Shown piece by piece: positions 33,329 through 42,018 of a DNA stretch of 64,000 bases. Under the pieces are notes generated by a model that was given only the letters and a program-made list of their open reading frames with translations, searched no databases and had not been told where the DNA came from. Position numbers and translations under genes: made by a program. The stretch is from Amphritea atlantica (GTDB lineage Bacteria; Pseudomonadota; Gammaproteobacteria; Pseudomonadales; Balneatricaceae). Position 1 is the stretch's first letter, and every line of letters begins with the position of its first letter. The DNA lies in contig CP073344.1 of NCBI GenBank assembly GCA_024397875.1, positions 4,185,034 through 4,249,033 on the forward strand, in the 5' to 3' direction.

Positions 33329-34273
33329 TTACTCCTGGCCATCAAAGGTCAGGATCAGCTTCCCGCAGACATGGCCGCTCTGACTCAGTTCGAATGCTTC
33401 GTCGGCCTTCTCCAGCGGAAATGTTTCGCCGATATGCAGTTTGAGCTGCTCATCGGCGACCAGTTCGGCGATCTTATTTAACTGTTCTGCTGAGGGTTGA
33501 CAGAGAATTGGCTCAACCCGACGTCGCTGTGCAGCTCCGGCAGCGATCACCTGCTCTTTGGTCACCGATGGCAGGGTCACCAGAACGCCCTCAGGTTTAA
33601 GGCAGGGAAGCGCGCTGATACCGGTTTCACCGCCGACACAGTCGATAATCAGATCCATCGAGTTGGCATACTCATTGAGGCTCTGGTTGTGATAGTCGAT
33701 GGGGTGTTCGCAGCCCAGTTCAGCAAGAAATTCATGATTGTGGAGCGAGGCCGTCCCGGTAACGTGCGCCCCTGCCCAGCGGGCTAGCTGAACCGCCAGA
33801 TGACCGACACCACCGGCGGCTCCCAGCACCAGAACTTGCTGACCCGCTTCTAATCCGCCTTTATCGAACAGGGCCTGCCAGGCGGTCAGACTCGCTGTGG
33901 CCAGGCCTCCGGCCATGATCAGGTCGACAGCATCCGGAAGATGGGAGATCTGTTCTGCCGGTGCGGCGATGTATTCCGCATAGCAGCCAGCAGGCTGAGG
34001 AAAGCGGATCATACCGAAGACCGCATCACCTTCTTTAAAACCGGTATCGCCGGGATCCGTTACAACACCCGAAAACTCCCAGCCGGGAATAAACGGAAAC
34101 TCTTCTATAAAGCCGCTGGCACCATTACCGGAGCAGGTTTTCCAGTCGATCGGGTTAACACCGGCGGCAGCGGTTTTCACCAGTACCTCTCCCGGGTTCA
34201 GCTGAGGTCTGGGTTGTTTATTGTAAATTAGCTCATTAAGGCCACCAAACTGATGTATCGAGATAGCATGCAT
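33329..34273 (-). CDS. NAD(P)-dependent zinc-free alcohol dehydrogenase/quinone oxidoreductase family
   Basis: A 314-residue MDR-superfamily enzyme. The N-terminal GroES-like part has LNPGEVLVKTAAAGVNPIDWK. The nucleotide fold carries VLVLGAAGGVGHLAVQLARWAGA. No zinc-binding Cys cluster is visible, so it belongs with the quinone or enoyl reductase side of the family rather than zinc alcohol dehydrogenases. Start ATG 34273 has GGAG ahead; a longer frame to 34330 lacks a good ribosome site. It is convergent with the chemosensory operon (15 bases between stops). The substrate is unknown. Confidence 0.78.
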   Translation of the reverse strand: MHAISIHQFGGLNELIYNKQPRPQLNPGEVLVKTAAAGVNPIDWKTCSGNGASGFIEEFPFIPGWEFSGVVTDPGDTGFKEGDAVFGMIRFPQPAGCYAEYIAAPAEQISHLPDAVDLIMAGGLATASLTAWQALFDKGGLEAGQQVLVLGAAGGVGHLAVQLARWAGAHVTGTASLHNHEFLAELGCEHPIDYHNQSLNEYANSMDLIIDCVGGETGISALPCLKPEGVLVTLPSVTKEQVIAAGAAQRRRVEPILCQPSAEQLNKIAELVADEQLKLHIGETFPLEKADEAFELSQSGHVCGKLILTFDGQE

Positions 34274-34416
34274 AAGAGACTCCGGTGAATTGCAGAAGAG
34301 AAATAAACAGCAGGAGATTTGTATATTCACATAAAGTTATAGGCTAAACCAGCCACTAATGCAGACTATTTCTGGTAATCTTATCCCTCTGAAAAGTAAT
34401 TTATGGTGATAGAAAA

Positions 34417-34641
34417 ATGACTCTGGCGGTAGCAGAACAGCTGTTAATGATGGTCGGTCTTGGTGTATTTCTGGTGTCACTGATACTCTATGTACTGAGG
34501 ACCAGTGATTTCAAATCGATACTGGTATTCTGGCAGGCAACGATCAGTTTTACCAAGCGGGAGTTTCTGATTAACCGGATCGGCCTGTCGATGATGGTTC
34601 TGGCCGTGATTGTGCGTTTTTATAGCCACTTTTTTGCCTGA
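34417..34641 (+). CDS. Small two-helix membrane protein, unknown
   Basis: A 74-residue protein with two hydrophobic helices (about residues 6-26 and 52-72) joined by a polar loop with SDFKSIL and KREFLINR. It lies 26 bases before cysZ on the same strand and may be cotranscribed with it. I do not recognise the family. An in-frame ATG start and short spacing to the next gene support a real gene. Confidence 0.55.
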   Translation: MTLAVAEQLLMMVGLGVFLVSLILYVLRTSDFKSILVFWQATISFTKREFLINRIGLSMMVLAVIVRFYSHFFA

Positions 34642-34670
34642 TTTAGACGTTCCAATTTATTGAGGAAATG

Positions 34671-35468
34671 ATGAAAGGAAATCCGTTACGCGGCGCAAAC
34701 TATTTCTTGCGCGGTCTGGCGATGTTGCCAGAGAAGGGAATTCGGCACTTTGTTGTGGTGCCTCTGTTAATCAATATTTTTCTGTTTACCGGTGCCATCT
34801 GGTTGCTGTTTGATCAGATGGGCTACTGGATCGATTATCTTCTCAGTTCAATACTGCCTGACTGGGACTGGTTGCAGTTTTTGCGTTATATCCTTTGGCC
34901 GCTGGTGGCGGCGCTGGTGCTGATTTTGGTGTATTACAGTTTTAGCGTTGTCGCAAATATTATCGCCGCACCATTCAATGGTATTTTGTCCGAAAAAGTT
35001 GAGCAGCGTTTACGCGGTGTCACGGTCACGGATTCCGGCTGGAAGGAGATTCTGGCGCTGATCCCCAGAACGGTTGCCCGGGAGCTTGCTAAGCTGTTCT
35101 ATTACCTGCCCCGGTTATTGTTTCTGATTATTCTGGCCTTTATACCGGTACTGGGAATGGTTGCACCCGTGCTGCTGTTCCTGTTTGGTTGCTGGATGAT
35201 GGCGATACAGTACTGCGATTACCCGATGGATAATAACCGGGTAAGTTTTCGCGATATGAAAGACACCCTTAAACAGCGCCGGTTGACCTCAGTGGGGTTT
35301 GGCGGACTGATCTCTGTGGGTATGATGATTCCGCTGTTCAACCTGTTGATTATGCCTGCGGCGGTGGTGGGTGCGACGATCTTCTGGGTTGAGGAGTATA
35401 CCGATGGCAGTGAGATTGATCTTTCCGGGTTAATGCGTCAGCAGCAGTTAGACGATAAACGTAGTTAA
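34671..35468 (+). CDS. cysZ: Sulfate transporter CysZ
   Basis: A 265-residue EI24/CysZ-family membrane protein with about four to six hydrophobic segments. The N-terminus GNPLRGANYFLRGLAMLPEKGIRHFVVVPL-like opening, given here in part, and the IIAAPFNGILSEKVE segment match CysZ, a proton-linked sulfate uptake channel for cysteine synthesis. Two ATG codons occur in a row at 34668 and 34671. The GAGG ribosome site at 34662 favours the second by spacing. A terminator follows after 28 bases. Confidence 0.87.
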   Translation: MKGNPLRGANYFLRGLAMLPEKGIRHFVVVPLLINIFLFTGAIWLLFDQMGYWIDYLLSSILPDWDWLQFLRYILWPLVAALVLILVYYSFSVVANIIAAPFNGILSEKVEQRLRGVTVTDSGWKEILALIPRTVARELAKLFYYLPRLLFLIILAFIPVLGMVAPVLLFLFGCWMMAIQYCDYPMDNNRVSFRDMKDTLKQRRLTSVGFGGLISVGMMIPLFNLLIMPAAVVGATIFWVEEYTDGSEIDLSGLMRQQQLDDKRS

Positions 35469-35495
35469 TCTGATTGATCTGGTTCACTTCTCAGC

Positions 35496-35526
35496 ATAAA
35501 AAACGCACTCTGGGTGCGTTTTTTTT
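35496..35526. terminator. Bidirectional terminator between cysZ and phoR
   Basis: ACGCAC and GTGCGT arms, a short TCTGG loop, and A- and T-runs on either side. It lies between the plus-strand cysZ and the minus-strand phoR. Confidence 0.92.
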
Positions 35527-35529
35527 ATG

Positions 35530-36840
35530 TTACTGGGCTTTTTCCCTGGCGGCAGCGGGAATGACCAGTTCATGGGGGAAGTGGCAGGTGAAGGTACTGC
35601 CTTTGTCCAGTTGGCTGCTGATGGTCAGTTTGCCGCCATGCCGCAGCATGACATGTTTTACAATCGCCAGTCCGAGACCGGTACCGCCGCTATCGGATGA
35701 GCGGCTTTCATCCACCCGGTAGAAACGTTCCTGTAAACGAGGCAGGTGGATACTGTCGATCCCCGGTCCGTTATCTTTAACGGCGAAGTGGCCACCCTCT
35801 TTATCGGTCCACCAGCGGAGCTGGATTTTGCCTCCGGCCGGAGTGTAGCGTACCGCGTTAAAGACCAGGTTTGAGATGGCGCTGTAGATCTCGGATTCCT
35901 GGCCCAGCAGGGCGCTGCTTTCTTGCAGATCCATATCGATAGTCTGATCTTTATCCTGCCCCAGTACCAGAGCATCCTCGCGGATGCGCGCGATCATTGA
36001 ATGGATCGGAACCGGCAGCTCATCGGAGACATGGGCGCTGGTTTCCAGTCGGGAAAGCAGCAGCAGGTCGGCGACCAGGTTTTCCATGCGACGGGACTGG
36101 TTTTCCATCTGGCTCAGACCTCGCAGCATAGGCCGTGGCAGGTCCTGATCAAGGAATGTCTCAAGGTAGCCGCGAATCACAGTGAGTGGCGTACGCAGCT
36201 CGTGGGAGGCGTTGGCAACGAAATCCTGACGGGTCTGTTCAAGTTGCTTCAGGCGGGTGATGTCCCGGGCGACCAGAATCCGGTCACCATCACCAAAGCG
36301 GGTAATGCGGTATTCGAGGACGCTATCTTTATGCACCGGTGATGTCAGCTGCAGCGGATCATCATATTGGCTTTTGCGGTAGTAGCGGACAAAACGGGGA
36401 TCACGCAACAGATTCATGACTGAACGTCCGCGGTCGGTCTGAGCTTTCATTCCTAAGAGCTTTTCCGCCGCCCTGTTCCACCACTCCAGGTGGTTCTGGG
36501 CATCGATAATGACGATAGCATCGCTGAGGGCAGCAGAGGATTGTTGAAACCGGTGAATAACTTTTCGTAACGACTGGGCCCGCTGGAGCTGACGTTTCTG
36601 GTCTCTGGAGATCTCATCAAACAGTTCACCCCAGTAGCCGTTACTTTCCGGGACATCGGTGTGGTCTTCGCGCATCAGCCACTGCTGTAAACGCTTAAAC
36701 TGCCTGACCTGATAGATCCCCCAGAGGATCAGTGCCAGTGCCAGGGTCCAGCCGGGATAGCCGATAATAAAACCCAGAAACAGCCCGACAACCACGGTTA
36801 GCAGCAGGTTGCCGGCTATTGTATGGCTGGAGTTGTACAT
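35530..36840 (-). CDS. phoR: Phosphate regulon sensor histidine kinase
   Basis: A 436-residue kinase. Two short membrane helices lie near residues 9-28 and 31-45. A PAS domain follows at about 97-200 (AIVIIDAQNHLEWWNRAAEKLLG). The dimerisation domain has the phosphorylated His213 in VANASHELRTPLT. The ATP-binding domain has the N, G1 and G2 boxes (AISNLVFNAVRYTP, VKDNGPGIDSIHL, GTGLGLAIVKHV). It lies 9 bases downstream of phoB on the minus strand. The signal comes from the PstSCAB-PhoU complex encoded 5 kb away. Confidence 0.95.
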   Translation of the reverse strand: MYNSSHTIAGNLLLTVVVGLFLGFIIGYPGWTLALALILWGIYQVRQFKRLQQWLMREDHTDVPESNGYWGELFDEISRDQKRQLQRAQSLRKVIHRFQQSSAALSDAIVIIDAQNHLEWWNRAAEKLLGMKAQTDRGRSVMNLLRDPRFVRYYRKSQYDDPLQLTSPVHKDSVLEYRITRFGDGDRILVARDITRLKQLEQTRQDFVANASHELRTPLTVIRGYLETFLDQDLPRPMLRGLSQMENQSRRMENLVADLLLLSRLETSAHVSDELPVPIHSMIARIREDALVLGQDKDQTIDMDLQESSALLGQESEIYSAISNLVFNAVRYTPAGGKIQLRWWTDKEGGHFAVKDNGPGIDSIHLPRLQERFYRVDESRSSDSGGTGLGLAIVKHVMLRHGGKLTISSQLDKGSTFTCHFPHELVIPAAAREKAQ

Positions 36841-36849
36841 AGGCTAGGC

Positions 36850-37545
36850 TCAGGCTACCTGGGATGAGAACCGGTAACCGGTACCGCGTACCGTCTGGAT
36901 CAGGTAGTCGTGACGGTCGCCAAGGGCTTTACGCAGACGTCGGATGTGAACATCAACCGTACGCTCTTCGACATACACGTTGCCACCCCAAACCAGGTCG
37001 AGCAACTGACTACGGGTGTAGGCACGATCCTGATGAGTCATGAAAAACTGCAACAGGCGGAATTCGGTGGGTCCCAGTTCCAGAGGTTTAAGCTCTGAAC
37101 TGACCCGGTGAGATACCGGATCAAGGGTCAGACCGTCAATGGTGATCGGTTCCTCGACCCCCTTCGGTGTTGTCCGTCGCAGGACAGTCTTCAGGCGGGC
37201 GACCAGCTCACGTGGAGAAAACGGCTTGGTGATATAGTCATCGATACCGGTTTCCAGCCCCTGAATCTTATTATCTTCATCGGTTTTGGCGGTCAGCATG
37301 ATGATCGGAATATCTGAAGTCATTTCGTCTTTCCGCAGACGACGCGCAAATTCGATACCGCTGATACCCGGCATCATCCAGTCCAGCAGAACCATATCCG
37401 GCTTGCGATCAATGATCATTGGATGGGCCGCTTGTGCGGAATCGGCCTCCATACAATCATATCCAGCCATTTCGAGTGCAACAGCGATCATCTCGCGAAT
37501 CGGAGCCTCGTCGTCAACAATCAGAACGCGTTTACCCGATGTCAT
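36850..37545 (-). CDS. phoB: Phosphate regulon response regulator
   Basis: A 231-residue OmpR-type regulator. The receiver (residues 5-120) has the acceptor Asp55 in MVLLDWMMPGISG and Lys in YITKPFSPRE. The C-terminal winged helix includes LGPTEFRLLQFFMTHQDRAYTRSQLLD and RTVDVHIRRLRKALG. ATG 37545 has GAGGTG seven bases ahead and was preferred over a TTG two codons earlier. A Pho box lies 57 bases upstream, so it controls its own operon. Confidence 0.96.
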   Translation of the reverse strand: MTSGKRVLIVDDEAPIREMIAVALEMAGYDCMEADSAQAAHPMIIDRKPDMVLLDWMMPGISGIEFARRLRKDEMTSDIPIIMLTAKTDEDNKIQGLETGIDDYITKPFSPRELVARLKTVLRRTTPKGVEEPITIDGLTLDPVSHRVSSELKPLELGPTEFRLLQFFMTHQDRAYTRSQLLDLVWGGNVYVEERTVDVHIRRLRKALGDRHDYLIQTVRGTGYRFSSQVA

Positions 37546-37601
37546 GACCAATCACCTCATTTATTCTATGTATTAAGACGGTCATATTAGATTATGAAAC
37601 T

Positions 37602-37619
37602 GTTACAGAAATATGACAA
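37602..37619 (-). promoter_or_regulatory. Pho box upstream of phoBR
   Basis: On the minus strand this reads TTGTCATATTTCTGTAAC, two 7-base PhoB direct repeats with a 4-base spacer. It agrees with the consensus CTGTCATA-A-TCTGTCA- at nearly every informative position and lies about 57 bases before the phoB start. Confidence 0.85.
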
Positions 37620-37645
37620 AAGTTCCAGTGGAAGGGTAATTGTCA

Positions 37646-38536
37646 TCAGGTTGTCAGATAATGGATAAATAAACCGATAAAAACCGCCATACCCGCATAA
37701 TTGTTATTCAGAAATGCAGTGAAACAGGCTTCGCGCTGACGTTCTCTGATGAGATATTGCTGGTAGATAAAAAATCCGCCCATACCCAGCAGGCCCAGAT
37801 AGAACCAGAAAGACATATTCAGATCGATACCCAGCATGATGAAAATTGCCAGAGTCAGCAGTTGCAGCAAGCCGATAATGGCTTTATCCATATCGCCGAA
37901 CAGCACGGCGGTGGATTTCACGCCGATACGGATATCATCGTCCCGGTCGACCATTGCGTACATGGTGTCATAGGTGATGATCCATAGAATTGCGGCGATA
38001 TAGATCAGCCAGGCGATTTTTGGCACCTCATTGAGGGTCGCACTGAAAGCCATAGGTATCGCCCAGGAAAATGCCATGCCGAGTACCACCTGAGGCAGGT
38101 GGGTATAGCGTTTCATAAAGGGATAACAGGATGCCAGTGCCACGGCAACGACGGATAGCAAAATAGTCAACTGGTTGGTGAACAGTACCAGTACAAATGA
38201 AGCTGCCAGCAGTGCGGCAAACAGGATCAGCGTCTCTTTAGCTGAGATTCTTCCGGAAGGCAGGGGACGTTGTGCGGTTCGCTTAACATGACCATCAATT
38301 TTGCGATCGGCAAAATCGTTAATCACGCAGCCGGCGGAGCGCATCAGGAATGTTCCCAACACAAAGATAATGAGTAAACTGACAGACGGAATCCCCGCGG
38401 CTGCAATCCATAACGCCCATAGTGCAGGCCAGAGCAGCAGGTAGGTGCCGATCGGTTTACTCACCCGCATCAGTTCACCACAGGCTTTGAGTTTCTGTTG
38501 CCAGACGGGGCTGATTATTTGTGTACCCAATTGCAT
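37646..38536 (-). CDS. ubiA: 4-hydroxybenzoate polyprenyltransferase
   Basis: A 296-residue inner-membrane enzyme with about nine helices. The two aspartate-rich sites that bind the Mg-diphosphate are [11 protein letters not shown] (near residue 72) and [13 protein letters not shown] (near 190). It attaches the isoprenoid tail to 4-hydroxybenzoate in ubiquinone synthesis. It lies 16 bases downstream of ubiC, a common operon that couples chorismate lyase to the transferase. Confidence 0.95.
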   Translation of the reverse strand: MQLGTQIISPVWQQKLKACGELMRVSKPIGTYLLLWPALWALWIAAAGIPSVSLLIIFVLGTFLMRSAGCVINDFADRKIDGHVKRTAQRPLPSGRISAKETLILFAALLAASFVLVLFTNQLTILLSVVAVALASCYPFMKRYTHLPQVVLGMAFSWAIPMAFSATLNEVPKIAWLIYIAAILWIITYDTMYAMVDRDDDIRIGVKSTAVLFGDMDKAIIGLLQLLTLAIFIMLGIDLNMSFWFYLGLLGMGGFFIYQQYLIRERQREACFTAFLNNNYAGMAVFIGLFIHYLTT

Positions 38537-38552
38537 AGCGATCGATCCGAAT

Positions 38553-39095
38553 TTATTTATGGCCGTAGTTTACCTGTTGCAGGGCGGGCAGGAAAACCTC
38601 GGTGACCAGGAGTGGTTTATTGGCCAGATAGAACAACGAGCGCCGTGCCCAGGCCATTTCCCCGCTGTTCAGCGTCAGGCGACCCACCTGTAGCGGGCCT
38701 CGCTTCATGGTTGGGTCGCGAAACAGGACGGTTCCCAGAGAGCGGCACCCCAGCCCGTTGAGTTTTCGCTGTTTGCCCGTCAGCGTTGAGGCGGGGATGA
38801 TCGTCCGGGCAAATACCCAGGGCTGCTCATGACCCAGCAGCCGGACCTCCCGTATCAGCACCTTTTGCCGCGGATCAATATTCAGAGCCCGGGCTTCTGA
38901 GCGACTGGGTCGGCCCCACAACTGACGCACAACTTCCACTCTGAAGTGGCCCTGACTGGCCTGCACTAGGTGCTGAGTTAACGACCCCCGGTCGAGTAAC
39001 CATCTGCGCCAGATCCGCGGCGCATCAGTTGCTGCAGGGCGTTTCAGGGTATACCAGCGGGTATCAAAACTGTTCTGACTCAGAGCGACAGGCAC
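38553..39095 (-). CDS. ubiC: Chorismate pyruvate-lyase
   Basis: A 180-residue soluble enzyme that releases pyruvate from chorismate to give 4-hydroxybenzoate, the first ubiquinone ring step. The [18 protein letters not shown] opening, the [25 protein letters not shown] core (given by its ends) and [18 protein letters not shown] are typical of UbiC. It starts 92 bases upstream of a divergent gene and is followed directly by ubiA. Confidence 0.9.
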   Translation of the reverse strand: MPVALSQNSFDTRWYTLKRPAATDAPRIWRRWLLDRGSLTQHLVQASQGHFRVEVVRQLWGRPSRSEARALNIDPRQKVLIREVRLLGHEQPWVFARTIIPASTLTGKQRKLNGLGCRSLGTVLFRDPTMKRGPLQVGRLTLNSGEMAWARRSLFYLANKPLLVTEVFLPALQQVNYGHK

Positions 39096-39187
39096 AATAA
39101 TTTCTCAGCAAAAAAACTGGCCGTATAGTACCCTAGCTGAAGTCAAAAGTATCGGTTTCGCCGCCGTTCAGAGTCAGGTACAGGTTT

Positions 39188-39763
39188 ATGATTAAAGCAC
39201 AGCCGGGCTATGCGCCCGCCGAGGTAGAAGCGCTTACCCGTCAGTGGGTGGAAACGATGGTCGTCGGGTTGAATCTGTGCCCGTTTGCTGCGCCGGTGGT
39301 GAGAGATAACACTCTGCGCTATGCGGTTACCCCGGCTCAGGAGGACGAAGCACTGGTCGCTGCTTTTCTGGCAGAGGTTGAGTTGATGCTTAAGGCGGAT
39401 GAGCATGAGATATCGACCACGTTGTTTATAGTGCCTGTCGGACTGGAAGATTTTTACGACTATCTGGATCATCTGCGGTTGTTTGAAGATCTGCTGGAGC
39501 AGGCCGGACTGGATGGTGTGCTGCAGCTCGCCAGCTTTCACCCGGCGTATCGCTTTGCAGGGGTCCCTGAAGATGATCTGAGCCACTGGAGCAACCGTTC
39601 CCCCTGGCCTGCGTTTCATATCATCAGAGAGGCTGAGATGAGCCGTGCGCTGACTCACTATGCCAATCCGGAACAGATTCCAGAGCGTAATATCAAATTG
39701 TTGCGTGAGTTAGGCCGTGAAGGGCTTATTGCGCGTTTTCCCCCCTTTGCCGATTACTGTTAG
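39188..39763 (+). CDS. DUF1415 protein
   Basis: A 191-residue protein matching the DUF1415 family. The N-terminal WVETMVVGLNLCPFAAP and the later QLASFHPAYRFAG..DD..HWSNRSPWPAFHIIRE stretch are its conserved parts, with Cys near residue 33, His and Asp residues suggesting a metal or catalytic site. Family function is unknown. It is divergent from ubiC with a short shared promoter region. A long antisense frame over this gene (39143-39658) is a shadow. Confidence 0.85.
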   Translation: MIKAQPGYAPAEVEALTRQWVETMVVGLNLCPFAAPVVRDNTLRYAVTPAQEDEALVAAFLAEVELMLKADEHEISTTLFIVPVGLEDFYDYLDHLRLFEDLLEQAGLDGVLQLASFHPAYRFAGVPEDDLSHWSNRSPWPAFHIIREAEMSRALTHYANPEQIPERNIKLLRELGREGLIARFPPFADYC

Positions 39764-39957
39764 TCCGGTTATCGGTGCACTCCGTTTAACTATGCCCACG
39801 TTCTCCTGTTTGTTTGTAAATCATTAAATACGTAGTACAACAGGTTTTTTAATTAAGTTAAAATTCACCAGCGGCAGTTAGAACTGAAGTAAGTGATGAT
39901 GCTTTATACTGTGCAGGATGTAAGTGAAATTAAACCGAATCAATACAGGGTGGAAGC

Positions 39958-40251
39958 GTGTCAGTTGATCTAAAGAGTCAACCCCAGGGAGGGCTGGGGG
40001 GCCAGAGTAATAAACCGCGTAAAGCGGGTGAAGCAGTTTGTGATATGAAGGGTGACTTGTGGGATCTTGATGCGGTTTTTCTGCTCTCGATGAAACAGAT
40101 AGCACCCGGCTGGAGTGGCGGTAACCTCCCATCTGAAGTTATGTCTGAACTGAAGAACACCGGAAGATATCAGGCTAACGGTCTGGAACTTACCGCTCAG
40201 CCGGTGAGTGGTGGCAAAATCGCTCTGCGCATTTCAGAGTTACGACGCTGA
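39958..40251 (+). CDS. Hypothetical 97-residue protein
   Basis: A small cytoplasmic protein starting at GTG. The first 30 residues are Gly- and Gln-rich (SQPQGGLGGQSNKPRKAG); the rest has DLWDLDAVFLLSMKQIAPGWSGG and a beta-rich tail. No family was recognised and no ribosome site stands out. A terminator immediately downstream and a T- and A-rich upstream region (39764-39957) support transcription. It is convergent with phoU. Confidence 0.5.
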   Translation: MSVDLKSQPQGGLGGQSNKPRKAGEAVCDMKGDLWDLDAVFLLSMKQIAPGWSGGNLPSEVMSELKNTGRYQANGLELTAQPVSGGKIALRISELRR

Positions 40252-40279
40252 GGCGCACCTGAGATAAAACCCGGATATT

Positions 40280-40308
40280 AAAAAGGCAGCTTAACGCTGC
40301 CTTTTTAA
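40280..40308. terminator. Bidirectional terminator between the small gene and phoU
   Basis: GGCAGC/GCTGCC stem with a TTAAC loop and A- and T-runs on both sides. It ends the pst-phoU operon on the minus strand and the small gene on the plus strand. Confidence 0.9.
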
Positions 40309-40328
40309 TAGCTGTCGAAACCAGCGGT

Positions 40329-41063
40329 TTATTTTTTCTGCTCAACTTCGCGCACGGTACGTTTAATATCTTTCAGGCTGCTATGGCGAACGTCGGTGCC
40401 ACTGACCAGATAGATCAGGTGTTCTGCCATATTGCGGGCATGATCGCCAATCCGCTCCAGGCCACGCAGTATCCACATAACGTTCATGATACTGGTGATA
40501 TAGCGGGGATCTTCCATCATGTAGGTCATCAGTGAGCGCATCGCGGTGCGGTACTCTGAATCCACCTCTTTATCCTGCTTAGCCACCTTATACGCCATCT
40601 CTGCATCACTGCGGGCAAACGCCGTGAGACAGTTTTGCAGCATATCGCGTACCAGATTACCGATATGGCGAACCTCCTGATAACCGCGGACGTTTTTGCC
40701 ATCATTGGCCAGCTCAATGGCATAGCGGCAGATCCGACTGGTCTCATCGCCGATTCGCTCAAGGTCGCTGGTGGCTTTACTGACCGAGATAATCAGACGC
40801 AGGTCGGCTGCGGCTGGCTGACGCCGGGCGATGATCAGTGTGCACTGCTCATCGATCATCATCTCCATATCATTGATCGACTGGTCGCTCTTACGGGCCT
40901 GCTCTGCCTGCTCTGTATCACCGGCTACCAGTGCATTAACCGCATCACTCAGCTGACGCTCAACGAGGCCTCCCATGGTTAGCAATTCGGTACGGATCTG
41001 CTCCAGCTCTTCATTGAAGCTCTGGGAGATGTGATTGCTATGACGGTCCTGTTCGTAACTCAT
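40329..41063 (-). CDS. phoU: Phosphate signalling protein PhoU
   Basis: A 244-residue protein of two related three-helix bundles. The metal-binding E/D-rich repeats appear as MEMMIDEQCTLIIARRQPAAADLR in part and in the second half as EDPRYITSIMNVMWILRGLERIGDHARN. PhoU links PstSCAB to PhoR and represses the regulon in high phosphate. It lies 16 bases after pstB, so it shares the pst transcript. Confidence 0.95.
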   Translation of the reverse strand: MSYEQDRHSNHISQSFNEELEQIRTELLTMGGLVERQLSDAVNALVAGDTEQAEQARKSDQSINDMEMMIDEQCTLIIARRQPAAADLRLIISVSKATSDLERIGDETSRICRYAIELANDGKNVRGYQEVRHIGNLVRDMLQNCLTAFARSDAEMAYKVAKQDKEVDSEYRTAMRSLMTYMMEDPRYITSIMNVMWILRGLERIGDHARNMAEHLIYLVSGTDVRHSSLKDIKRTVREVEQKK

Positions 41064-41079
41064 TATAGTTCTCCCCTAA

Positions 41080-41916
41080 TTAACCGTAACGACCGGTAAT
41101 GTAGTCTTCTGTTTGTTTTTTCGCGGGGTTGGTGAACAGATGGTCTGTTACACCAAACTCGATTAGATCGCCCATATACATAAATGCAGTGTAATCAGAA
41201 ACCCGGGCTGCCTGCTGCATGTTATGGGTTACGATTACAATGGTGAAATCTTTTTTCAGCTCATTGATCAGCTCTTCGATTTTCAGCGTAGAGATCGGGT
41301 CAAGCGCTGATGCCGGCTCATCCAGTAGCAGCACTTCAGGCTTTACTGCGATAGTCCGGGCGATAACCAGACGCTGCTGCTGTCCGCCGGACATGCCCAG
41401 GGCACTTTCGTGCAGCCGGTCTTTAACTTCATCCCATAGCGCGGCAGATTTTAATGCCCACTCGACAGTTTCGTCGATTACACGCTTTTTATTGATCCCC
41501 TGAATACGCAGTCCGTAGGCAACGTTTTCATAGATGCTTTTTGGGAATGGGTTCGGCTTCTGGAACACCATGCCGACGCGGCGACGCAGGTCTGCAACAT
41601 CGACACCGCGCTCGTAGATGTTCTCATCATACAGGCTCATCTGGCCTTCGATACGGCAGCTGTCGACCAGATCATTCATCCGGTTAAAGCAGCGCAACAG
41701 TGTTGATTTACCGCAACCGGATGGACCGATAAAGGCGGTCACCCGGTTTTTCGGGATATCCATGTTAATGCCATGCAGAGCACGTTTATCACCATAATAT
41801 AGCTGGAGATCGCGTACAGTCAGGGCAATGGTCTCATCTTCCAGGCGCAGGCTCTGATTCTGGCGCTGCAACGCGGAAATATCGATTGAATGGGTTTTAG
41901 CTTCCATAGTCATCAT
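41080..41916 (-). CDS. pstB: Phosphate ABC transporter ATP-binding protein
   Basis: A 278-residue ABC ATPase. Walker A is GPSGCGKST, the signature is [12 protein letters not shown], Walker B is [13 protein letters not shown] and the switch His is in VTHNMQQ. It powers high-affinity phosphate import through PstA and PstC. Two start codons in a row (41916 and 41913) leave a one-codon doubt. A 102-base gap separates it from pstA and holds a decayed copy of the pstA end. Confidence 0.96.
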   Translation of the reverse strand: MMTMEAKTHSIDISALQRQNQSLRLEDETIALTVRDLQLYYGDKRALHGINMDIPKNRVTAFIGPSGCGKSTLLRCFNRMNDLVDSCRIEGQMSLYDENIYERGVDVADLRRRVGMVFQKPNPFPKSIYENVAYGLRIQGINKKRVIDETVEWALKSAALWDEVKDRLHESALGMSGGQQQRLVIARTIAVKPEVLLLDEPASALDPISTLKIEELINELKKDFTIVIVTHNMQQAARVSDYTAFMYMGDLIEFGVTDHLFTNPAKKQTEDYITGRYG

Positions 41917-41934
41917 TAAACCTATCTAGTGTTC

Positions 41935-41992
41935 GGCTTACATCTCAAGCGCTTGGTATTGTTCGTTAAAGCTACTGGTTACGAATCGCAAT
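41935..41992 (-). pseudogene. Decayed second copy of the pstA 3' end
   Basis: This segment between pstA and pstB aligns with the pstA end at 42016-42069. Both begin GGCTTACAT on the plus strand and both have a GGTTACG.AT.GCAAT block; the tail half is about four-fifths identical. On the minus strand the copy encodes EQYQALEM and stop, against EKYKALEM and stop in pstA. The two parts are in different frames, so it is not functional. This suggests an old tandem or recombinational duplication of pstA whose body was lost. Confidence 0.7.
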
Positions 41993-42018
41993 GAATGAAT
42001 CAATATATTATTCATGGC

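Noticed and set aside
39143..39658. 171-codon minus-strand frame over DUF1415
   Set aside because: It is antisense to a gene with clear family motifs and its own translation has no recognisable family.
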